This document shows positions 42,030-50,204 of a stretch of DNA of 64,000 nucleotides, one piece after another. Made by a program: the position numbers and the translations under genes. Under the pieces are notes generated by a model, which did not search any database, was not told the DNA's origin, and saw nothing but the letters and a program-made list of their open reading frames with translations. How positions within the stretch are numbered: the first letter of the stretch is position 1; the number at the start of each line of letters is the position of its first letter. The DNA comes from Edaphocola aurantiacus (lineage in GTDB: Bacteria > Bacteroidota > Bacteroidia > Chitinophagales > Chitinophagaceae). The stretch spans positions 496,001 through 560,000 of the forward strand of contig NZ_VOSI01000003.1 in NCBI RefSeq assembly GCF_019797745.1. The letters are read 5' to 3'.

Positions 42030-42951
42030 CACTTTTGCTTTCTTAATGGCAGTATTAATGCTCTGGAGCGGCCGTGCTGCAGCACAAACAGTGGATACTT
42101 CTCTGTTTTATATGCCTATATCCCTGGATGAAGTAATCGTTTCTGCCCGGCAGAGAGGATTTAATGTGCCGGAATTTATACAGGCCATTAAAGAAGATAC
42201 TACTTTTTATAAGGCATTTAAAACCATGCGCCTGCGCACGTATAATGCAGAGAATAATATTGCAGCATATAATAAGAAGGGAGGCGTGCAGGCTACACTG
42301 AATAGTGAAACCAAACAGATATTCCGTGATGGTTGCCGCACAATGAGGGTACTTGAAGAAACCGCTACCGGTGACTTCTACGACCGTAAAGGAGGGTATA
42401 ATTATTTTACCGCAGAGCTGTTTGCTGGTTTGTTCTTTACCAAAGGCACAGTCTGTAATGATAATAACATTGTAAGAGGTTCTTTGGACCGTGAATTATC
42501 CGGCAAGAACCGTATAGAGAAGAGTAAGGTGCAACTGAAAATGCTTATGTTTAACCCGGGCAGCAGCATCCCAGGGTTACCGTTTATCGGTAATAAAGTA
42601 GGGATTTTTGACCCTGAAGTGGCTAAGATGTATGATTTTAAGCTTACGGCACAGCAGAAGAACGGCGAGGAAGCCTATTGTTTTGAAGCCATACCCAAGC
42701 CGGAATATGCAAAAAAAGTTGTGATCAACCGGTTCGTAACCTGGTTCCGTCCTTCAGATTACTCTATCATCTCCCGTGACTACTCCCTTTCTTATGATGC
42801 TTTGGGTTATGATTTTGATGTAGTTATGCATGTAGATTTGAGGCAGATCGGTAAAGAATTACTGCCTTCATTTATCAGTTATAAAGGCAACTGGAAAGTG
42901 GTGACCAAAGCAAGAGAAAGAGTGAACTTTACCGCTTCATTTTCATACTAA
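42016..42951 (+). CDS. Hypothetical exported protein, 311 aa
   Basis: An exported protein with a signal peptide ending near residue 24 (...GRAAAQ). The mature start SLDEVIVSARQRGFNVPEF and FIQAIKEDTTFYKAFKTMR are patterns I associate with conserved Bacteroidota exported proteins of unknown function. The C-terminal half (VTWFRPSDYSIISRDYSLSYDA to FNVVMHVDLRQIG-like FDVVMHVDLRQIG) recalls the LolA/outer-membrane lipoprotein-sorting beta fold, but only weakly. It overlaps ispD by 14 bp. No function can be given. Confidence 0.75.
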   Translation: MNRNNTFAFLMAVLMLWSGRAAAQTVDTSLFYMPISLDEVIVSARQRGFNVPEFIQAIKEDTTFYKAFKTMRLRTYNAENNIAAYNKKGGVQATLNSETKQIFRDGCRTMRVLEETATGDFYDRKGGYNYFTAELFAGLFFTKGTVCNDNNIVRGSLDRELSGKNRIEKSKVQLKMLMFNPGSSIPGLPFIGNKVGIFDPEVAKMYDFKLTAQQKNGEEAYCFEAIPKPEYAKKVVINRFVTWFRPSDYSIISRDYSLSYDALGYDFDVVMHVDLRQIGKELLPSFISYKGNWKVVTKARERVNFTASFSY

Positions 42952-42958
42952 TTTCTTC

Positions 42959-42988
42959 TTGGCATCCTCAAAAAAATATATACATTTG
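42959..42988 (+). promoter_or_regulatory. Promoter of the CoA-transferase subunit B gene
   Basis: TTG at 42959-42961 and TACATTTG at 42981-42988, spaced exactly 19 nt, 26 nt before the ATG. Confidence 0.78.
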
Positions 42989-43014
42989 CGTATCATAAAA
43001 TACAACCATCAATC

Positions 43015-43671
43015 ATGGGCTTAAACAGAGATCAAATTGCAAAACGTATTGCCAGAGAACTGAAAGACGGCATGTACGTAAACCTGGGTATCGGGGTGCC
43101 TACCCTGGTGGCCAATAACGTGCCGGACGATATCGAGATCGTATTGCAGAGTGAAAATGGTATGCTGGGTATCGGACCTTTTCCTACCGAAGAAGAAGTG
43201 GATGCGGACCTGATCAATGCCGGTAAACAAACCGTAACCCTGCGTCAGGGCGGTAGCTATTTTGACAGCGCATTAAGTTTCGGAATGATCCGTGCCGGTA
43301 AAGTAGATCTTACTGTTCTGGGTGCTATGGAGGTTTCTGACCAGGGCGATATTGCAAACTGGAAAGTACCGGGTAAAATGGTGAAAGGCATGGGTGGTGC
43401 TATGGATCTGGTTGCTTCAGCCAAAAACATTATTGTAGCCATGATGCACACTGATAAAGAGGGCAATTCTAAATTGCTGAAACAGTGTAGCTTACCGATT
43501 ACTGGTTTGAAATGTGTAAAGCGTGTAGTTACTGACCTGGGCTTTTTCGAGATTACAGAAAATGGTTTCTTACTGAAAGAATATGCCCCTGGTGTAACTA
43601 TAGAAGATATTAAGGCTAAGACCGAAGGGAGATTAGAGATTGCTGCAGATGTGAAGGAAATGGAATTTTAG
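43015..43671 (+). CDS. scoB: 3-oxoacid CoA-transferase subunit B
   Basis: A 218-aa CoA transferase family I subunit B. The catalytic Glu47 is in QSENGMLGIGP, with GIGVPTLVAN (25-34) and GGAMDLV (about 127-133) as family signatures. With subunit A it moves CoA from succinyl-CoA to acetoacetate or another 3-oxoacid. Usually the two subunit genes are adjacent (scoA-scoB); here subunit A is absent on both sides, the previous gene being the ispD-linked unknown and the next a tiny lipoprotein. It has its own consensus promoter. Subunit A presumably lies elsewhere. Confidence 0.92.
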   Translation: MGLNRDQIAKRIARELKDGMYVNLGIGVPTLVANNVPDDIEIVLQSENGMLGIGPFPTEEEVDADLINAGKQTVTLRQGGSYFDSALSFGMIRAGKVDLTVLGAMEVSDQGDIANWKVPGKMVKGMGGAMDLVASAKNIIVAMMHTDKEGNSKLLKQCSLPITGLKCVKRVVTDLGFFEITENGFLLKEYAPGVTIEDIKAKTEGRLEIAADVKEMEF

Positions 43672-43716
43672 TAAAGCATTGATTCTGATTAGTTAAAATA
43701 TTCAAAAAATTAATTA

Positions 43717-43746
43717 TTGGAAGATATTCAAATTTTACTAACTTTG
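43717..43746 (+). promoter_or_regulatory. Promoter of the 38-aa lipoprotein gene
   Basis: TTG at 43717-43719 and TAACTTTG at 43739-43746, spaced exactly 19 nt. The ATG lies 44 nt further on. Confidence 0.78.
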
Positions 43747-43790
43747 TTGTATATAGTCTAAAAAATAATCATATAAAATAATTTATTTCA

Positions 43791-43907
43791 ATGAAAAAAT
43801 ACCTTCGCATTATTGTTGTTGTATTTGCTGTGTTATTTGCCGGAACATTGGTTCAGGGTTGTGCAGCAGGAAAGAAAAGCAAATACAGCTGCCCCAATAG
43901 AATTTAA
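43791..43907 (+). CDS. Very small lipoprotein, 38 aa
   Basis: ATG at 43791, stop TAA at 43905-43907. The peptide begins MKKYLRIIVVVFAVLFAG, has a lipobox ending in QGC (Cys24), and a short mature tail with AGKKSKYSCPNRI. After processing only about 15 residues would remain, carrying one further Cys followed by Pro-Asn. Tiny lipoproteins with a basic stretch and a Cys-Pro-Asn tail occur in Bacteroidota as far as I recall; no function is known. A consensus promoter precedes it and a hairpin follows, which makes it very likely a real gene. It is too short for usual gene-finding cut-offs. Confidence 0.75.
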   Translation: MKKYLRIIVVVFAVLFAGTLVQGCAAGKKSKYSCPNRI

Positions 43908-43923
43908 TTAAATGCACATCTTG

Positions 43924-43988
43924 CAATTCGGGATTAGTTAAGTTATACATATGTTTTTAACTGGCAATTAACCCGAATTGTCTTTTAT
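43924..43988 (+). terminator. Probable terminator after the 38-aa lipoprotein gene
   Basis: Outer arms CAATTCGGG (43924-43932) and CCCGAATTG (43972-43980), with GTTAA/TTAAC pairing inside, followed by TCTTTTAT. Confidence 0.65.
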
Positions 43989-44005
43989 ACTATGTCTTGT
44001 AGTAT

Positions 44006-44013
44006 TAACTTTG
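44006..44013 (+). promoter_or_regulatory. Promoter -7 element of the DUF1573 pair
   Basis: TAACTTTG matches TAnnTTTG, 42 nt before the ATG at 44056. The nearest upstream TTG (43978) is at a long 25-nt spacing. Confidence 0.55.
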
Positions 44014-44055
44014 ACAAGCAAACATTTCTTTCAAACTGATAAATTTTAATAAAAA

Positions 44056-44526
44056 ATGAAAAAACCGTTGATGTCTTTAGCAGTATTATTATTAATGGGT
44101 ACTACTGCTGCCTTTGCTCAGGAAAACAGAAAGTCTTTAAAAGCAAAAGAAGCAACTACTGCTGCAAATCCGGCTGATGGAATGAAGTTCAAACAAGAAG
44201 TTCATGATTTCGGTACCGTTAAAGAAGGTGATAAGGCTGAATTTGACTTCGAATTTGTAAACAAAAGCAAAGAACCGATTATCTTACAATCAGTTACTGC
44301 ATCTTGTGGCTGTACAAGCCCTTCTTGGTCTAAAGAGCCTGTAAAACCAGGTAAAAAAGGTACTATCCGTGTAGCATATTCTACTCCGGGTCGTCCTGGT
44401 CCGATCAATAAGAGCATTACTGTAACCTCTAATTTAGGTACTAAAGTACTGCAGATCACTGGTAGCGTAACTCCAAAACCAGCTACTTCTGCTCCAGAGA
44501 CAAAATCAGTAATGAAAGCTAACTAA
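44056..44526 (+). CDS. DUF1573 domain protein (first of a tandem pair)
   Basis: A 156-aa exported protein with a signal peptide ending near residue 21 (...AAFAQ). The DUF1573 domain covers about 45-140: VHDFGTVKEGDKAEFDFEFVNKS, then ASCGCTSPSWSKEPVKPGKKG. It is an Ig/MSP-like fold with a conserved Cys-Gly-Cys near residue 82. A low-complexity tail (PKPATSAPETKSVM) ends it. Members are abundant in Bacteroidota and probably bind or scaffold in the periplasm; exact roles are unknown. It is followed after 26 bp by a second, similar gene. Confidence 0.88.
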   Translation: MKKPLMSLAVLLLMGTTAAFAQENRKSLKAKEATTAANPADGMKFKQEVHDFGTVKEGDKAEFDFEFVNKSKEPIILQSVTASCGCTSPSWSKEPVKPGKKGTIRVAYSTPGRPGPINKSITVTSNLGTKVLQITGSVTPKPATSAPETKSVMKAN

Positions 44527-44552
44527 TATTGCTTTTTTTACGCTTTAATTTT

Positions 44553-44942
44553 ATGAAAATGAAAAAGACACTCTCTTTATTAATACTGGTACTTACGTTC
44601 TCCGTTGTGACTTTCGCGCAAAGTGGTCCTGCATTCAAATTTAAGGAGTCCAATAATACTTTTGATTTTGGATCCGTTAAAGAAGGACCTGATGCCGTGC
44701 ACGTATTCGAATTTACGAATACCGGAGATCAGCCGATATTAATTCAAACGGCGGAGTCTTCTTGCGGTTGCACTACCCCGGATTGGCCTAAAGCGCCGAT
44801 CCTGCCTGGTAAAACCGGCAAAATTACCGTCAAATACAATACGGCAAATCGCGTAGGACCAATCAATAAATCTATCTATATCAAATCCAATGCCAGCAGA
44901 GTGCCGGTGGAATTAAAGATCACGGGTAACGTGGTGAAATAA
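44553..44942 (+). CDS. DUF1573 domain protein (second of a tandem pair)
   Basis: A 129-aa exported protein; the signal peptide ends near residue 23 (...TFAQ). Its domain parallels the upstream gene closely: NTFDFGSVKEGPDAVHVFEFTNTG and SSCGCTTPDWPKAPILPGKTG. The pair therefore arose by tandem duplication; this copy lacks the C-terminal tail. The start is the ATG at 44553; an in-frame TTG at 44529 would add a poor leader. A strong terminator follows, so the two genes form one transcript. Confidence 0.88.
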   Translation: MKMKKTLSLLILVLTFSVVTFAQSGPAFKFKESNNTFDFGSVKEGPDAVHVFEFTNTGDQPILIQTAESSCGCTTPDWPKAPILPGKTGKITVKYNTANRVGPINKSIYIKSNASRVPVELKITGNVVK

Positions 44943-44968
44943 TTCCGGATAATATATTGATCTTTAAA

Positions 44969-45006
44969 CAGAGAGGCTTCCATAAGAAGCCTCTCTGCTG
45001 TTTTAT
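44969..45006 (+). terminator. Terminator after the DUF1573 pair
   Basis: A 12-bp perfect stem (44969-44980 with 44986-44997, 5-nt loop) followed by CTGTTTTAT. Confidence 0.88.
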
Positions 45007-45063
45007 ATCAGGTTATGTTGTGGTAAACTTTTCTAAACGCTTCCCGGGCAAACCTGTATACTT

Positions 45064-45071
45064 TACTTTTG
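45064..45071 (+). promoter_or_regulatory. Promoter -7 element of the MFS gene
   Basis: TACTTTTG matches TAnnTTTG. It lies inside the longest open frame of the MFS gene, so translation must start after it. Confidence 0.6.
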
Positions 45072-45088
45072 CAAACTATCTAATCATT

Positions 45089-46315
45089 GTGCAACGACTC
45101 TTCAGAATCTATACCGACTCATTTAAAGGACTTTCTACAGAATCCTGGATGCTATCCATTGTAATGCTGCTCAACAGGGCTGGCTCTATGGTATTGCCTT
45201 TCCTGGGGGTGTATATGGTAGATCACCTGAAATTCAGTCTTGCCGATTCTGGTATGGTATTGAGTTTCTTTGGTATCGGTTCTGTTGTGGGTTCCTGGTT
45301 AGGTGGTTATATCACTGACCGCATCGGAGAGTTTAAAGTGCAGTCATTCAGCCTGTTTGCCAGCGTTCCTATGTTCTGCCTGTTGCCACTGTTTCATACA
45401 CCGGCATCCCTGGCCGTAATGGTATTGATTCAAAGCATCACCAGTGAGGTCTTTCGTCCTGCCAATTCTGTTGCGATCGCAAAGTATGCCCGTCCGGAAA
45501 ATATTACCCGGGCATTTTCGCTGAACCGTATGGCCGTGAATTTGGGCTTCTCTATAGGCCCTGCACTTGGAGGATTATTATCTGCCATATCTTACAATTT
45601 CCTGTTCTTCTCTAATGCAGCCGCAGCATTGGTTGCGGGCTTTGCCTATATATACTTTTTCAGAAAGAGACATGCACGGTTTATCGCACAGAAAGAAACG
45701 GTTGTTGTGCAGGATGTAAAACCGGCAAAGGAGCGCTCTCCGTACAGGGATATGCGTTTTGTCGCGTTTTGTTTGTTGTGTTCTGTTTTCTCCATCTGTT
45801 TTTTCCAGTTGCTCAATACCCTACCCTTGTTCTATAAAGATGCGGTAAAACTAGACCAGGGAATGATCGGTATATTACTGGGTTACAGTGGTATTGTGGT
45901 TGTATTGTTTGAAATGCTGCTGGTACATATTGCCGAACGCAGATGGACCATTACCCATACAATGGTAATCGGTACTATATTGTGTGCCATTTCCTACAGT
46001 ATATTAGGTTTCTCTCATCATATGTTATGGCTTTTTGTATCCATAACCTTCCTCAGCCTGGGAGAGATACTTATCCTGCCCTTTATGTCTACCATTACCG
46101 CTGCACGTGCCGGTAAGTTCAACAAAGGCAGCTATATGGGCATGAATGGTATTTCTGTAGCCATTGCTTTTATCATATCCCCTTTGCTGGGCTCTAAAAT
46201 AGCCAGTATATACGGTTTTGAACGTTTATGGATCGGGACGGGTATTCTCCTATTAATAGCCAGTATTGGTTTTTACTTCAGTGTGAAGAAACTTTTTCCT
46301 CATTCCAAAGCCTGA
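45089..46315 (+). CDS. MFS transporter
   Basis: A 408-aa inner-membrane transporter with 12 predicted helices. The start region YTDSFKGLSTESWMLSIVMLLNRAGSMVLPFL and loop 2-3 motif GSWLGGYITDRIGEFKV (the family's DRxGRR-type motif A) belong to the drug/metabolite branch of the major facilitator superfamily. Substrate unknown. I chose the GTG at 45089-45091: the frame is open to 44957, but the upstream part covers a terminator and a promoter, and no ATG lies between the promoter and the conserved N-terminus. The transcript leader would be only about ten bases. Confidence 0.82.
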   Translation: MQRLFRIYTDSFKGLSTESWMLSIVMLLNRAGSMVLPFLGVYMVDHLKFSLADSGMVLSFFGIGSVVGSWLGGYITDRIGEFKVQSFSLFASVPMFCLLPLFHTPASLAVMVLIQSITSEVFRPANSVAIAKYARPENITRAFSLNRMAVNLGFSIGPALGGLLSAISYNFLFFSNAAAALVAGFAYIYFFRKRHARFIAQKETVVVQDVKPAKERSPYRDMRFVAFCLLCSVFSICFFQLLNTLPLFYKDAVKLDQGMIGILLGYSGIVVVLFEMLLVHIAERRWTITHTMVIGTILCAISYSILGFSHHMLWLFVSITFLSLGEILILPFMSTITAARAGKFNKGSYMGMNGISVAIAFIISPLLGSKIASIYGFERLWIGTGILLLIASIGFYFSVKKLFPHSKA

Positions 46316-46441
46316 TGAAAGTACGGTGCGATCTGCGGGAATGGAGGCTGGGCTTCTATTCTGGCAGGAGCGATCATCGTTTTTAGGTTAACAATATAAT
46401 TCTAACATAATCTTTGATATAAATAACGGACCTTTGCAAGT

Positions 46442-46467
46442 CGGGGCAGTATGCCCCGTTTATTTTT
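46442..46467 (+). terminator. Terminator-like hairpin directly before the helicase start
   Basis: A 7-bp GC-rich stem (46442-46448 with 46452-46458, 3-nt loop) followed by TTTATTTTTT, ending one base before the ATG at 46469. It may end the MFS transcript or act on the helicase mRNA. No consensus promoter lies between it and the helicase. Confidence 0.6.
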
Positions 46468-46468
46468 T

Positions 46469-47761
46469 ATGAATCAAACATTTCAATCTTTACACCTGAT
46501 AAAACCCATCTTATTGGCATTAGACAAGCTGGGCTATCAGCAACCTACCCCCATTCAAGAACAGGCTATACCTCATGTACTCAATCATAAAGATCTATTA
46601 GGCTGTGCACAGACCGGTACCGGGAAGACAGCAGCATTTGCTATTCCTATTTTACAGGTACTGGATGCCAAAGGGCCTTCAAGACAAAGACCACGCATCA
46701 AATCACTTATTCTGACTCCAACCCGCGAACTGGCTATACAGATCGATGAGAGCTTTGCTGAATATGGTGAATTCCTGCATTTAAAACATACTGTTATTTT
46801 TGGTGGTGTAAGCCAGGTACCGCAGGTACATCAGTTGCAGAAAGGCATAGATATCCTTATTGCTACTCCGGGTCGTTTACTCGACCTGATTCAGCAAAAG
46901 ATCATTTCACTTGCAGATATCGAAATTTTCGTACTGGATGAAGCCGATCGTATGCTGGACATGGGTTTTATCCATGATGTACGCAAAGTGATTAAACTGC
47001 TTCCGGCTAAAAGACAAACCTTATTCTTCTCGGCGACTATGCCTAAGGTGATCCAGGAACTGGCAGATACAATCCTGACCAATCCTGTTAAGGTTTCTGT
47101 TACACCGGAATCGACTACTGCAGAAACGATCAAACAAAGTTTGTATTATGTTGATCGTTCCAGTAAGTACCAATTGCTGGCCGATCTGTTACTGAACGAA
47201 ATTGATGACAGCGTGCTGGTATTTACCCGTACCAAACACGGAGCCGATAAGCTCGTTAAAATCCTGCATAAACGAAATATTACGGCGATGGCCATACATG
47301 GTAATAAATCGCAGAATGCAAGACAGCAGGCCCTCTCCCGTTTTAAGGATAAATCCATCAAAGTACTGATAGCAACCGATATCGCTGCCCGTGGTATTGA
47401 TATCGACCTGTTGAAATACGTTATTAACTACGAGATCCCGAACATACCGGAGTCTTATGTACACCGTATCGGACGCGGTGGTCGTGCCGGCGCTGATGGC
47501 GTAGCAATCTCTTTCTGTGATATTGACGAGATGGATTACGTTAAGGATATCCAGAAAATAATCGGAATGAAAATTCCGGTTGTTGAGGACCATAACTATC
47601 CGATGAAGAACATGGAAAAGAAAGCCCCTGAAAAGCCAGTCAGGAATGGCCGTAAACACCAGACAGAAGCTGGTGGTGGAGACCGTAAGCCTAAATCCCA
47701 GGCTCCTGCAATGGCTAAAAAAAGAAAGAAAAAACCAGATCTGAGATCTAAAGAAGCATAA
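46469..47761 (+). CDS. DEAD-box RNA helicase
   Basis: A 430-aa ATP-dependent RNA helicase of the RhlE/CsdA/DeaD group. All core motifs are visible: Q motif ([10 protein letters not shown]), I (AQTGTGKT), Ia (PTRELA), II (DEAD), III (SAT), V ([10 protein letters not shown]) and VI ([10 protein letters not shown]). The C-terminal tail from about 375 is basic and disordered ([13 protein letters not shown] ... [11 protein letters not shown]), suited to nonspecific RNA binding. Such helicases work in ribosome assembly, RNA decay and cold adaptation. I start it at the ATG at 46469; an ATG 18 bp upstream lies within the hairpin at 46442-46458. Confidence 0.92.
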   Translation: MNQTFQSLHLIKPILLALDKLGYQQPTPIQEQAIPHVLNHKDLLGCAQTGTGKTAAFAIPILQVLDAKGPSRQRPRIKSLILTPTRELAIQIDESFAEYGEFLHLKHTVIFGGVSQVPQVHQLQKGIDILIATPGRLLDLIQQKIISLADIEIFVLDEADRMLDMGFIHDVRKVIKLLPAKRQTLFFSATMPKVIQELADTILTNPVKVSVTPESTTAETIKQSLYYVDRSSKYQLLADLLLNEIDDSVLVFTRTKHGADKLVKILHKRNITAMAIHGNKSQNARQQALSRFKDKSIKVLIATDIAARGIDIDLLKYVINYEIPNIPESYVHRIGRGGRAGADGVAISFCDIDEMDYVKDIQKIIGMKIPVVEDHNYPMKNMEKKAPEKPVRNGRKHQTEAGGGDRKPKSQAPAMAKKRKKKPDLRSKEA

Positions 47762-47762
47762 T

Positions 47763-47799
47763 AAAAAGCGCCATAAGTTATTTCTTATGGCGCTTTTTT
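47763..47799. terminator. Bidirectional terminator between helicase and argH
   Basis: A 15-bp perfect stem (47763-47777 with 47784-47798, 6-nt loop). The arms end in A5 and T6, so it serves the helicase gene and the convergent arginine operon. Confidence 0.92.
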
Positions 47800-47809
47800 A
47801 TTTCATATA

Positions 47810-49114
47810 CTAGACAAACCGTTTACAGGTCTGTTCCATTATCTTTTTGATCTCATCATTACAGAGATTGCCAATACTGCCTTCATGGCTGTGTTGTATG
47901 CTTCTTAATGGTTTAAAAGTACCAGCGGCAATATCATTGCCCACTTGCCGGTACGCATCCCGGAATGGTATACCCTGCCCTACCAGTTCATTGACCGCTT
48001 CTACACTGAAGATATAAGTATACATTTCAGCCTCCAGTATATCTTGTCGTACTGTTATCGCATCCAGCATTAGTTTCATCATCTGAATGCAGTTATTCAG
48101 TTCATTGATGGCTGGGAAAATAATCTCTTTGGTCAGCTGTAACTCCCTGTGGTAGCCGCTGGGCAGATTTGCCAGTAACAGGCTCAGCTCATTAGGGATA
48201 GATTGTATACGATTACACTTACCCCGTATGAGTTCCAGCACATCAGGATTCTTTTTATGCGGCATAATGCTGCTCCCGGTAGTCAGTTGATCCGGGAAGG
48301 AAATGAACCCGAAATTCTGTCCCATATACAGGCAGCAATCCATAGCCAATCTGCTTAATGTTGCCGCAATACCTGATAAGGCAAAAGCCAGCGTCTTCTC
48401 TGTTTTGCCACGGCTCATCTGCGCATAAATACTGTTCCAGTGCAGGTTTTCAAAGCCCAGTAACGCTGTAGTGCGTTTTCGGTCTAAGGGGAAAGATGAG
48501 CCGTACCCTGCCCCGCTACCCAATGGGTTTTTGTTACACAAATCATATGCAGTGGCCAGCAGTGCCAGGTCATCGGTAAGGCTTTCTGCATATGCACCCA
48601 GCCATAATCCTATAGAGGAAGGCATGGCTACCTGTAAATGCGTATAACCGGGGATCAGCACATCTTTATACTCCTCACTTTGCTGTATAAGGCTTGTAAA
48701 CAGGTCTGCTACATTGTTTTTAAGGTCCAGGCAGGCATCTTTAAGGTATAATTTGATGTCTACAGCCACCTGGTCGTTACGGCTACGCCCGCTGTGGATC
48801 ATTTTACCAATATCCCCGATCATTTCTGTCAGCAATAATTCTACCTGAGAGTGAATATCCTCAACACCGGGTCTTATAGAAAAATCACCGGCAGCAATGG
48901 TTTGGGCAATACGTTGTAATCCCTCAATTGCAGCAGCGGCCTGTTCGGGACTCATCAGCCCGACCTCACCCAGCATGTGTACATGCGCAATAGAACCCTG
49001 TACATCATAAGCGGCGAGTAACAGGTCGAATTCATTATCCCGTCCCACCGTAAACCGTTCTACGGCCTCCGATACATCGGTTTGTTCTTTTTGCCAAAGC
49101 TTATTCATAAGCAA
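47810..49114 (-). CDS. argH: Argininosuccinate lyase
   Basis: A 434-aa enzyme of the fumarase/aspartase superfamily, splitting argininosuccinate into arginine and fumarate, the last step of the pathway. The signature loop GSSIMPHKKNPDVLELIRG (about 277-295) carries the catalytic Ser. HSGRSRNDQVAVD (about 104-116) and PGYTHLQVAMPSS (about 155-167) are the other two conserved regions. Last gene of the arginine operon; its start overlaps the argE stop by 14 bp. Confidence 0.95.
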   Translation of the reverse strand: MLMNKLWQKEQTDVSEAVERFTVGRDNEFDLLLAAYDVQGSIAHVHMLGEVGLMSPEQAAAAIEGLQRIAQTIAAGDFSIRPGVEDIHSQVELLLTEMIGDIGKMIHSGRSRNDQVAVDIKLYLKDACLDLKNNVADLFTSLIQQSEEYKDVLIPGYTHLQVAMPSSIGLWLGAYAESLTDDLALLATAYDLCNKNPLGSGAGYGSSFPLDRKRTTALLGFENLHWNSIYAQMSRGKTEKTLAFALSGIAATLSRLAMDCCLYMGQNFGFISFPDQLTTGSSIMPHKKNPDVLELIRGKCNRIQSIPNELSLLLANLPSGYHRELQLTKEIIFPAINELNNCIQMMKLMLDAITVRQDILEAEMYTYIFSVEAVNELVGQGIPFRDAYRQVGNDIAAGTFKPLRSIQHSHEGSIGNLCNDEIKKIMEQTCKRFV

Positions 49115-50204
49115 TTATATTTTGTAAAAGTGCATGATATCCATCAATGCCTTTTTGTAGATCATCAATAAAAATAAATTCATCCGCCATATGACTTCTG
49201 GCACTATCACCCGGTCCCATCTTTAGTGCAGGAAAAGGCATCAATGCTTTGTCGCTGGTAGTCGGAGAGCCATAGGGCATAGCACCAGAGCGCATGCCAG
49301 CCTGCACCAGCGGGTGTTGTTCTGCAATGGAGGTTGCCCTGAGCCTCAGGCTGCGTACCTGTAAACGGCTCCTGACCTGCTTCTGGAGGATGTGCAATAC
49401 TTCCTCCAGGCTATACAGTTCATTAACCCGGACATCAATTGTAAACCGGCAATCGGCCGGAACAACATTGTGTTGCTTATTGCTGGTTTCAATACTGGTT
49501 ACACTAACCTGTACCGGGCCCAGAAAGGGACTGACTCTGTCAAACTGATATACCCTCAGAGTATTTATATCATCCATTGCCTGATACAGCGCATTGACAC
49601 CTTCCTGTGTTGCAGCATGTCCTGCAACACCTTCGGTATAAGCATCTATAACCAGCAATCCGCGTTCTGCAACTGCTAACTGCATCAAGGTTGGTTCGCC
49701 CACAATAGCAGACCAGGACTGGCTATATGCCGTGTATTCCCGGAATGCTGTATCCTGCAATAGTAATTCAATACCCCCGCTCCCGCTAATCTCCTCCTCT
49801 GCTGTAGCAGCAAGTACCAGGTTGAAAGGAAGATCCGTTCTGTCATAGTAAGCGGTAAAAATACTGATGAGACATACCAGGCTTGCTCCTGCATCATTAC
49901 TTCCCAATCCGTATAAGCATCCGTCGTTAATTACCGCTTGAAAAGGATCGCGTGTATAGCCTGGATTAGGTTTTACTGTATCATGATGCGAGTTAAGCAG
50001 GATCACCGGCTTACGCTCATCGAAATGAAGATTCCGGGCATAAATATTGTTTCCGGCTTGTTTCGTTTCAATGCCTTTGGCCTGTAACCAATGCATTATA
50101 CAGGCTGCGGTTTGCTGCTCTTCCTTGCTGAAAGAAGGAATGACAATCAGATACTGTAACAGTTGCAGCGCATCATTCATCAGCTGTGTAGGAGCGCCTG
50201 TCAT
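49101..50204 (-). CDS. argE: N-acylornithine/N-acylcitrulline deacylase, M20 family
   Basis: A 367-aa zinc-dependent M20 peptidase-family enzyme. Metal ligands are visible: His in LLNSHHDTVKPNPGY (near 75), Asp in GLGSNDAGAS (near 107), catalytic Glu-Glu in ATAEEEISGSGG (near 142) and a late His in RSHMADEFI. In this operon type the deacylase acts on N-acylcitrulline made by the argF' product, not on N-acetylornithine, because ornithine is never freed. Start overlaps the argB stop by 4 bp. Confidence 0.9.
   Translation of the reverse strand: MTGAPTQLMNDALQLLQYLIVIPSFSKEEQQTAACIMHWLQAKGIETKQAGNNIYARNLHFDERKPVILLNSHHDTVKPNPGYTRDPFQAVINDGCLYGLGSNDAGASLVCLISIFTAYYDRTDLPFNLVLAATAEEEISGSGGIELLLQDTAFREYTAYSQSWSAIVGEPTLMQLAVAERGLLVIDAYTEGVAGHAATQEGVNALYQAMDDINTLRVYQFDRVSPFLGPVQVSVTSIETSNKQHNVVPADCRFTIDVRVNELYSLEEVLHILQKQVRSRLQVRSLRLRATSIAEQHPLVQAGMRSGAMPYGSPTTSDKALMPFPALKMGPGDSARSHMADEFIFIDDLQKGIDGYHALLQNIIAYE

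Noticed and set aside
44957-45088. Longer N-terminus for the MFS transporter
   Set aside because: The segment covers a terminator and a promoter element and does not look like transporter sequence.
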